From Pseudomonas aylmerensis (lineage in GTDB: Bacteria; Pseudomonadota; Gammaproteobacteria; Pseudomonadales; Pseudomonadaceae), in assembly GCF_001702265.1 (NCBI RefSeq), contig NZ_MAUE01000033.1:46758-110757 (forward strand): DNA of 64,000 nt, in the 5' to 3' direction. Below the pieces are notes generated by a model. That model was not told where the DNA came from and made no database searches. It was given only the letters and a program-made list of their open reading frames with translations. The position numbers and the translations under genes were made by a program. Shown here one piece after another: positions 1 to 7,955 of the stretch. Every line of letters starts with the position of its first letter. Positions within the stretch are counted from its first letter, which is position 1.

Positions 1-145
1 GACAGGCCATGCAAAAACAAAAAAGAAGTTTCGCACAATGAATCTGGAAGTATCTTTTACAAGATAAAAACATGAGCCAAATAGCCACTTCTTAATATCA
101 AGAAATGCCCTACAACAACTTAACCCGCATAACTAAACAATAGAG
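1..145. other. AT-rich window edge without a recognisable gene
   Basis: This stretch is clearly more AT-rich than the coding sequence to its right and has stop codons in all frames. I see no RNA gene or repeat in it. It may be the intergenic tail or promoter region of a gene outside the window. Confidence 0.4.
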
Positions 146-180
146 AAACGCCCGACACCTCATGCCTATGTCGGGCGTTT
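146..180 (-). terminator. Rho-independent-type terminator hairpin of the DapF-like gene
   Basis: A perfect 12-bp stem (146-157 pairing with 169-180) has an 11-nt loop. It lies 8 nt past the stop codon of the minus-strand gene. Read on the minus strand, the stem ends in GCGTTT and continues into a T-rich run, as expected for an intrinsic terminator. Confidence 0.75.
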
Positions 181-187
181 GAAAAAC

Positions 188-1174
188 TTACGTCTGCACG
201 CGGGCCGTCCCGAAGAGGCTAACGCTCAGCAACGTTTCAGCCTTAGCCTGCAAACGCACTGGCGCGGTGCCACCCGGCATCACCACCGTGACATCACCAC
301 TCCTGACCCACCCCGCACGCCACGCCGCACATGCGACCGCGCTCGCGCTGGTCCCGGAGGACGCGGTAGGTCCTTCGCCCCGCTCGAATACCCGTGCGAC
401 AAGCCGATTGGCGGATTCGCGTACAACCCATTGCAAGTTGACCCCGGCCGCACACGGCTGCCCGCCTCCCGCAGGGGGCGCGAAGGCAATCGCCTTCAGC
501 GCCTGGAACAACCCTGGCTGTTGCATCTGCAGATTGTCCGGCAAGCCCGACGCCTGCTCGACCAGGGTCACACAATGGGGATTGCCCACCCGCACAAACT
601 GACTGCGTGCCCACTGCGCATTGAGTGCCGACAACTCGCTCACGTGGCTCATTTCAGCGCCATTTAACAAGGTCGATTCAACCCCCTGCGCGCCCACGGC
701 CGATGGCCCGAACTCGGGCAGCCCTAACGCCAGCCAGAACCCGGCCTTCTGCTCATGGACTGCAGGTTCGATCCGGGTCGCGGTGGGCGTCGGCACATCC
801 GATTTATCGTGATGCACGCGCAACTCACAGGCTTGCGTCATCAAGCCCTGATCCGTGAGCGCCTGGGCAAAGATCGTCAAGCCGTTGCCACTGCGCTCGG
901 CCAGCGAGCCATCGGTGTTGACGATCAACAGATCAAATGGCGGGTCAGCCTGAAACGGCCCGACCAGCAGCCCATCGCAACGGTGGGCCTTGGCGTGCGC
1001 AGGTTTGGGACTCGCCCCCCAGCCACACTCGGATGCGATAGCGGCCGCCGTCCACCCCTTGCGCGCAGCCGCTGCCTGGGCCGCACTGTCGGGTACATCC
1101 ATGCCTCGAGTGCGCAAAAAGGCCGGGCTGACGACTGCATAAATGTTGCCGCGTGCGTCGTAGAACAGCGTCAT
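188..1174 (-). CDS. Diaminopimelate epimerase-family protein lacking both catalytic cysteines
   Basis: The 328-aa protein has the two-lobed DapF fold signature: NTDGSLAERSGNG (about residues 86-98), GNPHCV (198-202) and ERGEGPTASSGT (264-275). DapF uses a Cys pair as acid/base, in NxDGSxAxxCGNG and in the ACGTG motif. Here both positions are serine (about Ser95 and Ser273), although the surrounding motifs are kept. It is therefore unlikely to be the housekeeping lysine-pathway epimerase. It could be a divergent isomerase or racemase, or a non-catalytic relative. It stands alone, with a terminator directly downstream. The ribosome binding site at the ATG is weak. Confidence 0.75.
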   Translation of the reverse strand: MTLFYDARGNIYAVVSPAFLRTRGMDVPDSAAQAAAARKGWTAAAIASECGWGASPKPAHAKAHRCDGLLVGPFQADPPFDLLIVNTDGSLAERSGNGLTIFAQALTDQGLMTQACELRVHHDKSDVPTPTATRIEPAVHEQKAGFWLALGLPEFGPSAVGAQGVESTLLNGAEMSHVSELSALNAQWARSQFVRVGNPHCVTLVEQASGLPDNLQMQQPGLFQALKAIAFAPPAGGGQPCAAGVNLQWVVRESANRLVARVFERGEGPTASSGTSASAVACAAWRAGWVRSGDVTVVMPGGTAPVRLQAKAETLLSVSLFGTARVQT

Positions 1175-1261
1175 AGCGCTGCGTGCCTGAGAATGTTCAT
1201 CGGTTTATCCGTCTGGTTGCCTGCTTACACACTCGGCAGCGTATTACAGAACCTGACGTTT

Positions 1262-1355
1262 GTGGGAGACGGCCTGGAAGGTGGTAATCCACCGCAAGAG
1301 GCCCGGGGTTCACCAGTTCCCGCAGGGATTACACACCTTCAAGACCGTCTCCTAC
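1262..1355. repeat. Long imperfect inverted repeat (candidate dispersed hairpin element or RNA)
   Basis: Arms 1262-1290 and 1326-1355 can form a roughly 29-bp stem with a few mismatches around a loop of about 35 nt. The stem includes GGAGACGG/CCGTCTCC and GAAGGTG/CACCTTC. Its size and shape fit the larger hairpin repeat families described in P. fluorescens genomes. It could instead be a structured leader RNA for either flanking gene. I cannot assign a named family from sequence alone. Confidence 0.55.
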
Positions 1356-1471
1356 GCACTCGATAATCCCTGTGTGGTCGCCCACCTTGATTGCGTTCCG
1401 CGACTGTAAAAATAAAATTCACAACCGCCCATCCCAAGGGAACCCGGCTCGCTCCTCAAGGCCTGATGTGC

Positions 1472-1495
1472 AACGATGTCACGCCGGACATCGTT
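1472..1495. promoter_or_regulatory. Perfect 9-bp inverted repeat upstream of the MFS gene
   Basis: AACGATGTC (1472-1480) and GACATCGTT (1487-1495) flank a 6-nt spacer, 27 nt before the MFS start codon. The position and symmetry suit a repressor operator or a leader hairpin. No cognate regulator gene is adjacent. Confidence 0.45.
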
Positions 1496-1522
1496 CGTTG
1501 AACGCAAAACCAAGGATTTTTC

Positions 1523-2674
1523 ATGACTGCCATCCCAACCTCAGCGCCCGTGGTTCCCGGGCGACTGGAGCAAATGTCGACCCGTATCGCCTTCTTCATC
1601 GCCGGTTTCGGTATCGCCGCCTGGGCCCCTCTGGTGCCGTATGCCAAGGCGCGCGCGCAACTGAGCGAAGGCACGCTGGGGCTGTTGCTGTTGTGCCTGG
1701 GGGTGGGCTCGATCATCGCCATGCCGGCAGCGGGCGCATTGGCGTCGCGCTTTGGCTGTCGGCGGGTGCTGACGGCCGGTACGATCATGATCTGCCTGGC
1801 CTTGCCGATGCTGGCCACGGTCACTTCGATTCCGTTGCTGATGGCTGGCTTGTTCCTGTTCGGTGCCGGCCTGGGCACGGTAGATTCCACGGTCAACCTG
1901 CAGGCGGTGATTGTCGAGCGAGCCAGCGGAAAAACCATGATGTCGGGGTTTCACGGGTTGTTCAGCCTGGGAGGGATCGTCGGTGCGGCCGGTGTCGCCG
2001 GGTTGCTCGGGCTCGGCCTGTCACCCTTGCAGGCGACCTGGGTGGTGATCGCGGTGATGGTGGTGGCCCTGCTCAAGGCCGGCCCACACCTGTTGCCCTA
2101 TGGCAGTGAAAGCTCAGGGCCGGCCTTTGCGGTTCCCCATGGCGTGGTGCTGTTTATCGGCTGCCTGTGTTTTATCGTGTTTCTGGCCGAGGGCGCGGTG
2201 CTCGACTGGAGCGCGGTGTTCCTCAGCGCCGAGCGCGACCTGGATGAAGCCTACGCCGGCCTGGGCTACGCGGCTTTCGCCTTGACGATGACGGCCGGGC
2301 GCTTGACCGGTGACGCCATCGTGCGGCGCCTGGGCGCGACCTGGGTGATCGTCGCCGGTGGCGCGCTGGCGGCGGCCGGTATCTTTATCGCCACGCTGTC
2401 CCCCGCCTGGGAAATGGCGTTGCTGGGCTACGCCCTTGTCGGCGCCGGGTGTTCAAATATCGTTCCGGTGCTCTACACCGCCGTCGGCAAGCAGAACGTC
2501 ATGCCGGAGCACATTGCCGTACCGGCCATTACCACCCTGGGGTATGCCGGTATTCTGACCGGGCCTGCCGTGATCGGGTTCATTGCGCATGGCAGCAGCC
2601 TGGCAACGGCGTTCCTGTTGATCGGAGGATTGCTGGTCGTGGTGGCGGTCAGCGGCAAAATACTGCGGGTATGA
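1523..2674 (+). CDS. MFS transporter (YbjJ-like)
   Basis: The 383-aa protein has about 12 hydrophobic segments, typical of a major facilitator permease. The N-terminal part (GFGIAAWAPLVPYAKARAQL, then GCRRVLTAG in the loop after TM2) resembles the E. coli YbjJ group. The substrate is unknown. The ATG follows AAGGATTTTTC, an acceptable ribosome binding site. It stands alone, between the divergent DapF-like gene and the convergent hrp-box gene. Inner-membrane location is inferred. Confidence 0.75.
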   Translation: MTAIPTSAPVVPGRLEQMSTRIAFFIAGFGIAAWAPLVPYAKARAQLSEGTLGLLLLCLGVGSIIAMPAAGALASRFGCRRVLTAGTIMICLALPMLATVTSIPLLMAGLFLFGAGLGTVDSTVNLQAVIVERASGKTMMSGFHGLFSLGGIVGAAGVAGLLGLGLSPLQATWVVIAVMVVALLKAGPHLLPYGSESSGPAFAVPHGVVLFIGCLCFIVFLAEGAVLDWSAVFLSAERDLDEAYAGLGYAAFALTMTAGRLTGDAIVRRLGATWVIVAGGALAAAGIFIATLSPAWEMALLGYALVGAGCSNIVPVLYTAVGKQNVMPEHIAVPAITTLGYAGILTGPAVIGFIAHGSSLATAFLLIGGLLVVVAVSGKILRV

Positions 2675-2723
2675 AGGAAGAAAACATGAGCTTCCCGAGT
2701 CTGTCAGGAAGCCCATACATGAT

Positions 2724-3605
2724 TCATTTACCCTTTTCTTTCTTATCGTTCTTCAACCAGCGTTCAATGCTGTAATTCTTCAACCAGTCATCGGCGTTAT
2801 GGCTGCCGAAGATGTCGGTTCCGTTAGCCTTGGTGCTGTCCAGCGAGGCCAACAGTCCTCGGTCGACCAGGTTTGTGGCCACAGCTACTTGGTGCGCGCT
2901 GTATTTCTTCTTGGGCCGCAAGGTCGTTGGATCCCACACGACCTGACCATTCTTATCTGTTTCGTCAGGATTCTTGCTCATCTCGATAATTTTATCTTTA
3001 TGCACATACCGGTGCTTCTCGAAAAAGAAGGTGCGGTCTTGCGACTTATCCCGCAGCTCATCAAACATGGCCAGGAATGCCTCTACAACCTGCGCGTTGG
3101 TTTTCGCATGCAAGGGGTTGAGGCTCTGGGTGTTGGGGTTGGTATTGCCAATAATCAAGCTGGCGGCTTTTGCGAGGCTGTCCAGAGTGATCTCACCGCC
3201 CTTGCCAACAATGGCCTCCTCCAGTCGCGGGCGATTGAGTATCTCCCGGATCGCCATGATTGTCCGTACGTAGACCTTACTTTTGCCGGGTTCTTCATTA
3301 GCTATGTCCGTCAATGAACTCAGGGTCAGGCGACCATCTTTTTTGAAATCTCCCAACATCGAATAAACGTTACTCAACTTGGTCGCCAACAGGTGATCGT
3401 CCGAGCCGATATACGGGTTCCCCACGTTCGACATGCCCCCGTAGAAGTTTTGGCCGTCGAAAAACCGCTCGGCACCGTTCGCGAACCTACTATCGTAAGA
3501 TTTGCCCAGCGCCGGCGCGTTTACGTCAGTTTGGGCATAGCCATTCCCCGTCGGTATATTCATCCCGGGGAAGAAACCCCTTGGATTATTGGTAGTCAAG
3601 TCCAT
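2724..3605 (-). CDS. Putative HrpL-regulated type III secretion substrate/helper, function unknown
   Basis: The 293-aa protein has no signal peptide. Its N-terminus (about residues 1-70) is rich in Asn, Gly, Ser and Pro and looks disordered, as in type III substrates. Two similar helical modules follow (about 72-152 and 172-262), with the pattern L..KLSNVY...D....GRLTL.SL..IA......A...IL..P.L. This recalls the tandem modules of HrpK/HopB- or NopX/HrpF-like helpers and is shared with the gene at 4267-5256. The C-terminus is Lys-rich. An exact hrp box lies 86 nt upstream and is the main functional evidence. GC content looks lower than in the flanking genes, suggesting acquired DNA. Effector or translocator activity is inference. 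Confidence 0.6.
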   Translation of the reverse strand: MDLTTNNPRGFFPGMNIPTGNGYAQTDVNAPALGKSYDSRFANGAERFFDGQNFYGGMSNVGNPYIGSDDHLLATKLSNVYSMLGDFKKDGRLTLSSLTDIANEEPGKSKVYVRTIMAIREILNRPRLEEAIVGKGGEITLDSLAKAASLIIGNTNPNTQSLNPLHAKTNAQVVEAFLAMFDELRDKSQDRTFFFEKHRYVHKDKIIEMSKNPDETDKNGQVVWDPTTLRPKKKYSAHQVAVATNLVDRGLLASLDSTKANGTDIFGSHNADDWLKNYSIERWLKNDKKEKGK

Positions 3606-3691
3606 AAATGAGCTCCAGCATAATTAGATTCCACGGATCGGCTTCTGGTTGTTCGATCGGTGAAAACACCGCGAAATCAACAGCCAGCGAT

Positions 3692-3719
3692 TAAGTGGTC
3701 GTCGCAAAACAGTGGTTCC
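3692..3719 (-). promoter_or_regulatory. hrp box (HrpL sigma-factor promoter)
   Basis: On the minus strand the sequence is GGAACC-N15-CCACTTA, an exact match to the P. syringae-type HrpL consensus GGAACC-N15/16-CCACNNA. It ends 86 nt before the start codon at 3605. The same architecture and 15-nt spacing recur before the next two genes. Confidence 0.85.
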
Positions 3720-3808
3720 GGAAAAAGACCAAATCGACCCGAGTAAAACGTGATTGTTTGTAACGATCGGGAAGGAGCCGTCGAAGGGGCGTCAGTCAAC
3801 CCGGCAGA

Positions 3809-4126
3809 TCAACTGGTTTTCTGCTTGCGCCACCAAGCGGCCAGGCTATTGAGCAGGCCGGTGTTTTTCAGCGAGGAGGCATCAGCATGGGCGCGCTTTT
3901 CCTCGACCTGCATGCCCCTGGAAAAATCATCCGCGACGGGTGCCTGGAATTTGCGCTGGTCGACAAAAGCCTTCATCCGCTGGGTTTCGACCGCGTGTGC
4001 ATTCGATGCAATGATGGGATCCCGCGCTGCGGCATCCGTTTCTGCCCCCGTCAGCGCCTCTGCAGGCGGGGTACGAAAAAGCTCTTGGCAGCCGGGCTGG
4101 GGAGAACGAAACGAGGTTGATGTCAT
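3809..4126 (-). CDS. Small putative type III-secreted protein, function unknown
   Basis: The 105-aa protein starts MTSTSFRSPQPG. This Ser/Thr/Pro-rich N-terminus without early acidic residues resembles type III secretion signals. The C-terminal half is helical and charged and ends AAWWRKQK, a possible amphipathic membrane or partner contact. I recognise no domain. The ATG at 4126 is chosen over an upstream in-frame ATG because GAGGG sits at the right distance and the hrp box lies 61 nt upstream; the upstream start would overlap the promoter. It lies between two larger hrp-box genes. Confidence 0.55.
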   Translation of the reverse strand: MTSTSFRSPQPGCQELFRTPPAEALTGAETDAAARDPIIASNAHAVETQRMKAFVDQRKFQAPVADDFSRGMQVEEKRAHADASSLKNTGLLNSLAAWWRKQKTS

Positions 4127-4187
4127 TGGCGAGCCCTCACTGTGAATCTGAAAGCGACCGGCCTGATGGAAACCGGTAGGTACAGCC

Positions 4188-4215
4188 TGTGTGGCAAATT
4201 GGCGCAAACAGTTCC
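4188..4215 (-). promoter_or_regulatory. Near-consensus hrp box
   Basis: On the minus strand the sequence is GGAACT-N15-CCACACA. It differs from the consensus only in the last base of the -35 element. It lies 61 nt upstream of the start codon at 4126, with the same 15-nt spacing as the two exact boxes nearby. Confidence 0.75.
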
Positions 4216-4266
4216 TGAAACAATTGAGCCAGGCACCGCATCCGGCGTGCGGCGCCTGGACATGGG

Positions 4267-5256
4267 TCAGCGGGATAGATAACGCAGCATGGCCTGGGTG
4301 ATACGGTTACCGGAGCTCGCCAGGTTGAGCGCATTGGTACGCTTGAACATTTCCTGGGCCAGTTGGATGAGGTGATCCTTGGGGGAATCGCCGGTAAGGC
4401 TTTGGCCAGCCAGTTTTCGCAGATCGCTGACGGTCAGGTCTCGCCCGAATCGGCCTTTGAGCTGGTTGTAGTGTTCGAGCATTTCACCGAACAGTTCTTT
4501 GTCAGTCTTGAATTGGAAGTAGTTGGTTCCATTGATGACAGCGTTGAGACTGGTCCGGTCGATCAGCCCATCGAGTGCACCGGTGGAACCATGACGATCA
4601 AGCGCACTCATCAGCCCCGGGTCCCGTAGCAATGCTTTTGCCAGGCGAATGTTCTCGTTGACGGCCGGGTTAGGCGACCAGCCCTTATTGGCCATCGCTC
4701 GAATACTGTCAACGCTGACATACCCAGGGTTCCTGGGGTCCCTGAAGGCGCTGTATTTGGCACTCAACTGTGCAGCCAACTCATTACGACTCATTAACGA
4801 GTAATCCAGGCCTGGCCCGCCGGGTACGGTGGGGAAAGGCCTGGGTGGCGGATTACTGATGACCGGCATCGGGCGTGGCGGTGGATTGCTCCAACCAGGA
4901 TGCGGCCTCGGTGGTGGGTTACCCCAGCCTGGATGCAGGGGTGGACGATGCCCGCCAAACCATTGGCCCATCCAATGCTTGATCTGGCCCAAGGCGCTCG
5001 ACGTCGCCACTGCGCCGCCATGGCGACTCGAGTCAGCCGCAGACGTCGTTGTAGCCGTGGCCGACTGAGGCGCGCCGAATACCGGTCCGGCGTGGCTTTC
5101 TCGAGACTGGAAGCTGACGCTTGCAGCGCTTTGCCCCATGAAGGTTGGCGCGGCAGGCGCCGGGCCACGGGCTTTGGCGTGGGGGCTGGATTTGGCCTGC
5201 GAAAGTTCAGGGCCTGATGAAGCAGGTGTGGGTTTATCGAGCATCGATACCGACAT
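4267..5256 (-). CDS. Putative HrpL-regulated type III secretion substrate/helper with proline-rich linker
   Basis: The 329-aa protein starts at the ATG at 5256, preceded by GGAG; a longer frame would run over the hrp box. Residues 1-100 are Ser/Pro/Ala-rich and probably disordered, including the secretion signal. Residues 108-142 form a linker with three NPPPRP repeats. Residues about 150-240 and 245-329 are two helical modules (ELAAQL..KY.AFRDP...GYVSVDSI...A; LL.DPGLMSALD...STGALDG) resembling those in the 293-aa neighbour and recalling HrpK/NopX-like helpers. An exact hrp box precedes it. No catalytic motif is visible. It is either a translocation helper or an effector. Confidence 0.6.
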   Translation of the reverse strand: MSVSMLDKPTPASSGPELSQAKSSPHAKARGPAPAAPTFMGQSAASVSFQSRESHAGPVFGAPQSATATTTSAADSSRHGGAVATSSALGQIKHWMGQWFGGHRPPLHPGWGNPPPRPHPGWSNPPPRPMPVISNPPPRPFPTVPGGPGLDYSLMSRNELAAQLSAKYSAFRDPRNPGYVSVDSIRAMANKGWSPNPAVNENIRLAKALLRDPGLMSALDRHGSTGALDGLIDRTSLNAVINGTNYFQFKTDKELFGEMLEHYNQLKGRFGRDLTVSDLRKLAGQSLTGDSPKDHLIQLAQEMFKRTNALNLASSGNRITQAMLRYLSR

Positions 5257-5332
5257 AGGTTTCTCCGTTACGGTGGGCGCGATTTTCAGCCTGTCGCTCC
5301 AACCACAATGTCGAAGCCCATCAGCTAGCCCA

Positions 5333-5360
5333 TGTGTGGCGCTATGTCGGAATTGGTTCC
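5333..5360 (-). promoter_or_regulatory. hrp box (HrpL sigma-factor promoter)
   Basis: On the minus strand the sequence is GGAACC-N15-CCACACA, an exact consensus match, 76 nt upstream of the start codon at 5256. Together with the boxes at 3692 and 4188 it gives each of the three consecutive genes its own HrpL-type promoter. Confidence 0.85.
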
Positions 5361-5452
5361 TGATCAACCGGCAACATGTGCTGTGCAGGTGTAGGAAACA
5401 GGCAAAAAAATCGCAGCCTCGGGGAGCTGCGATTTTTCCCAATCGATGCGGT

Positions 5453-7858
5453 TCAGAACCCGACGCTGGCCTGCACAAAGAACGTACGTGGCTCGCCCAG
5501 GTACAACCCGGAGTTGTTATCACTGGAACGGGTGTAGTGCTGCTGGTCGAAAACGTTCTTCACGCCGACGCCCAGTTTGAGGTTCGACAATTGCTCGCCG
5601 AAGTCATAACCACTGCGCACGTTGACCGAGACATAACCCGGGATATCACCGTACTGGCCGTCCGCCGTGCCCTGGGTGATATAGGTGCTGGTGGTCCCCG
5701 GTGCGCGCTGCCCGGACTGGGCGTACACATCCAGGTTGTGGGTCCAGTGGTTGATGTCGTAGCGCAGGCCGAGGGTCGCCACTTCGCGGGAATACAGCGG
5801 CAGGTCGCGGCCCTTGAACGGCACGTCACCTTCCGAGGTGGCTTTGGTGTAGGTGAAGCCGGCGTTGGCGGTCAGGCCGTCGAGGCGCGGGTCGAGGTTC
5901 GACAGGTCATAGTGGGCCGACGCTTCGATACCGGTGTGCTTGGTGGCCCCCAGGTTGGTCCAGCCCACGTCGTTGCTGACGTATTGCAGCTCATCCGAGA
6001 AGTCGATGTAGAAGAACGTCAGCTCGCCGCCCCACACGTTGTCGTTGTAGCGCGTCCCCACTTCATAGGTCTTGGCCTTTTCCGGGTTCAGGCCGTTGGC
6101 GGTCTGGTCGCCCGTGCCGCCCTGGCCCAACTGGAAGTATTGCAGGCTGCCGAACGAGGTTTCGTAGTTGGCGAACAGTTTCCAGGCATCGGACACGTGG
6201 TACATCACGCTCAGGGCCGGCAACGGCTCGTTGTTGTTAACCTCGCGGCGCTTTTCCGTCACGGCCTCGCCCTTGAGTCCGACCACCGGCCGGTCGTGCC
6301 ATTCGGTACGAATGTCTTCAAAGCGAATGCCCGGGGTGATGGTCCACTTGCCGATATCGATCTTGTTGTCGATATAGAAAGCATTGGCCTCGGTGCCACC
6401 GGTGCGATCCTGATAGACGTGGCCATCGTTGAAGCCGACCGGCGTCGGTACGTTGTCGACCAGTTTCAGGCTGGTCGCCTGCTCGTGCATGCCTTCCTTG
6501 AGGTAGCGATAACCCAGGCTGACTTCCTGGGTGCTCGGGCCCACGTCGAACACATGGGACACCCGCGGCTCGATGCCGAAGGTGTAGTAGGTGCGCGGGT
6601 AGGAGCCGATGCTTCCCAGGTCGCGGTTGGCGATGTTGCTGCCACGGAAACTGTCGGAATAGTAAGTGAGGACTTCGGCTTGGGTACGGTCATCGATCTG
6701 GCGGATGTACTTGAAGGACACGTCCTTGCGGCGGCCGCTGAAGTTGTCCCAGTCACGCACCGATTGGTACGGGTTGGCGTCGAACTGCTTCTGGGTCAGG
6801 CCGCCGGGCATATCGGCGCTGGCGTCGTAGTAGTGGAAGTTCAGCGAGAAGTCGTCTTGATCGGTCGGCGCCCAGTGGGTCTTGAAGATCACGTCGTCGA
6901 TGTCATTGGAGTTGTTGCTGTTGCGATAGCCGTTGCCATTCACCCCGGAATACAGCAATGCCACGCCGATGCCATTGTCGGCGGTGCCGCCGATGAAAGC
7001 GTTATCGATGTGTTTCCAGCCGCCATGGGCGGACGTTTGCAGGGTGCTGCCGACTTCTCCGGAGAATTTCTCGGGGATCGCGCGGGTCACGAAGTTGATC
7101 ACGCCGCCGACGTTCTGCGGCCCATAACGTACGGAACCGGCGCCGCGCACCACGTCGATGCTGTCCAGGTTGCCGGCGGAAATCGGCGCCATCGACAGCT
7201 GCGGCTGGCCATAGGGCGCGAACGCCGCCGGCACGCCGTCGATCAGCACCGTGGAGCGCGGCGACAGGCGCGACGTCAGGCCACGTACACCGACGTTGAG
7301 GGAAATATCACTGCCGCCGGTGCCGTTGGATTCCTGCACCTGCACGCCGGGCACGCGGCGCAACACGTCACCAACGTTCATCGCGCCCTGCTCGACCATG
7401 GCTTCGCGGCGGATCACCGTGCGCGCGCCGGGGTGGTTCTGCACCACTTCGGCGTTGGCATCGCCGAGCCAGTCACCGACCACCTTGATGTCGGTGGCGC
7501 CCAGTTCCAGCGGCGAGCCGGCTTCACCAGTGCCGCTGTTCAACGGGCGCAAGGTCACGGAACCGGCGTCGATCTGGTAGTCCAGGCCGCTGCCTTGCAG
7601 CAATTGGCGCAAGGCTTGTTCAGGAGAAAGGTTGCCGTCGACCGCCGGTGCCTGCTTGCCAGCGACCATGTCCGGGCTGAAAAACACTTGCAGGGACGTC
7701 TGCTGGCCCAGTTGGCTCAGCGCTGCGCCCAGGGGCTGGGCCTGGATGTGGATGCCCTCGGCGGCGTAGGCGGCCGGCAGCGCGGCGCTGACAGCAAGCG
7801 CCAGCGCGAGTGGCGCCCAGCGAGAGATTTTATTGTTGTTCACGGCAAGTTTTTTCAC
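5453..7858 (-). CDS. fecA: FecA-like TonB-dependent ferric citrate receptor
   Basis: The outer-membrane receptor is about 801 aa with a signal peptide (APLALALAVSAALPAAYAA). It has an N-terminal STN signalling domain (QPLGAALSQLGQQTSLQVFF), a plug (VVGDWLGDA, then SIDVVRGAGSVRYGPQNVGG) and a 22-strand-type barrel ending in Phe. Plug and barrel segments match E. coli FecA closely (VVGDWLGDA, AFAPYGQPQLS, EADMPGGL-like ASADMPGGL). The STN domain would signal ligand occupancy to the adjacent FecR. The start is set at a GTG (7858), because the longer frame extends into the fecR end without a plausible leader; a second GTG 15 nt on is possible. It is the last gene of the fecI-fecR-fecA order. Confidence 0.88.
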   Translation of the reverse strand: MKKLAVNNNKISRWAPLALALAVSAALPAAYAAEGIHIQAQPLGAALSQLGQQTSLQVFFSPDMVAGKQAPAVDGNLSPEQALRQLLQGSGLDYQIDAGSVTLRPLNSGTGEAGSPLELGATDIKVVGDWLGDANAEVVQNHPGARTVIRREAMVEQGAMNVGDVLRRVPGVQVQESNGTGGSDISLNVGVRGLTSRLSPRSTVLIDGVPAAFAPYGQPQLSMAPISAGNLDSIDVVRGAGSVRYGPQNVGGVINFVTRAIPEKFSGEVGSTLQTSAHGGWKHIDNAFIGGTADNGIGVALLYSGVNGNGYRNSNNSNDIDDVIFKTHWAPTDQDDFSLNFHYYDASADMPGGLTQKQFDANPYQSVRDWDNFSGRRKDVSFKYIRQIDDRTQAEVLTYYSDSFRGSNIANRDLGSIGSYPRTYYTFGIEPRVSHVFDVGPSTQEVSLGYRYLKEGMHEQATSLKLVDNVPTPVGFNDGHVYQDRTGGTEANAFYIDNKIDIGKWTITPGIRFEDIRTEWHDRPVVGLKGEAVTEKRREVNNNEPLPALSVMYHVSDAWKLFANYETSFGSLQYFQLGQGGTGDQTANGLNPEKAKTYEVGTRYNDNVWGGELTFFYIDFSDELQYVSNDVGWTNLGATKHTGIEASAHYDLSNLDPRLDGLTANAGFTYTKATSEGDVPFKGRDLPLYSREVATLGLRYDINHWTHNLDVYAQSGQRAPGTTSTYITQGTADGQYGDIPGYVSVNVRSGYDFGEQLSNLKLGVGVKNVFDQQHYTRSSDNNSGLYLGEPRTFFVQASVGF

Positions 7859-7955
7859 GTCGAACCTAGTCCTGTGATCGCAAAAGTACGCGGCTGTTAA
7901 TGCAAACCAGTTGCAGTTGCAGGAGAAGACGAAGAACTCGGAAAAAACCTGAATG

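Larger units (their letters stand above)
1175..1522. other. Divergent intergenic region with inverted repeats
   Basis: This region separates the DapF-like gene (minus) from the MFS gene (plus), so it must hold two divergent promoters. No gene is visible. It contains one long imperfect inverted repeat (1262-1355) and one short perfect one (1472-1495), listed separately. Confidence 0.6.

Noticed and set aside
2690..2712. Small inverted repeat (GCTTCC/GGAAGC) between the MFS gene and the hrp-box gene as a terminator
   Set aside because: The stem is only 6 bp, with an 11-nt loop and no T-tract; too weak to list as a feature.
4836..4942. Short tandem repeats that could suggest a CRISPR or satellite array
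   Set aside because: They encode three in-frame NPPPRP units inside the 329-aa protein. Spacing and content are those of a proline-rich linker, not a CRISPR array. I saw no CRISPR array anywhere in the window.
5138..7900. A 920-codon open frame on the plus strand, antisense to the fecA-like gene
   Set aside because: It mirrors the high-GC codon structure of a clear receptor gene on the other strand. Its translation is low-complexity (Val, Gly, Ala, His-rich) without domains, and it has no ribosome binding site of note.
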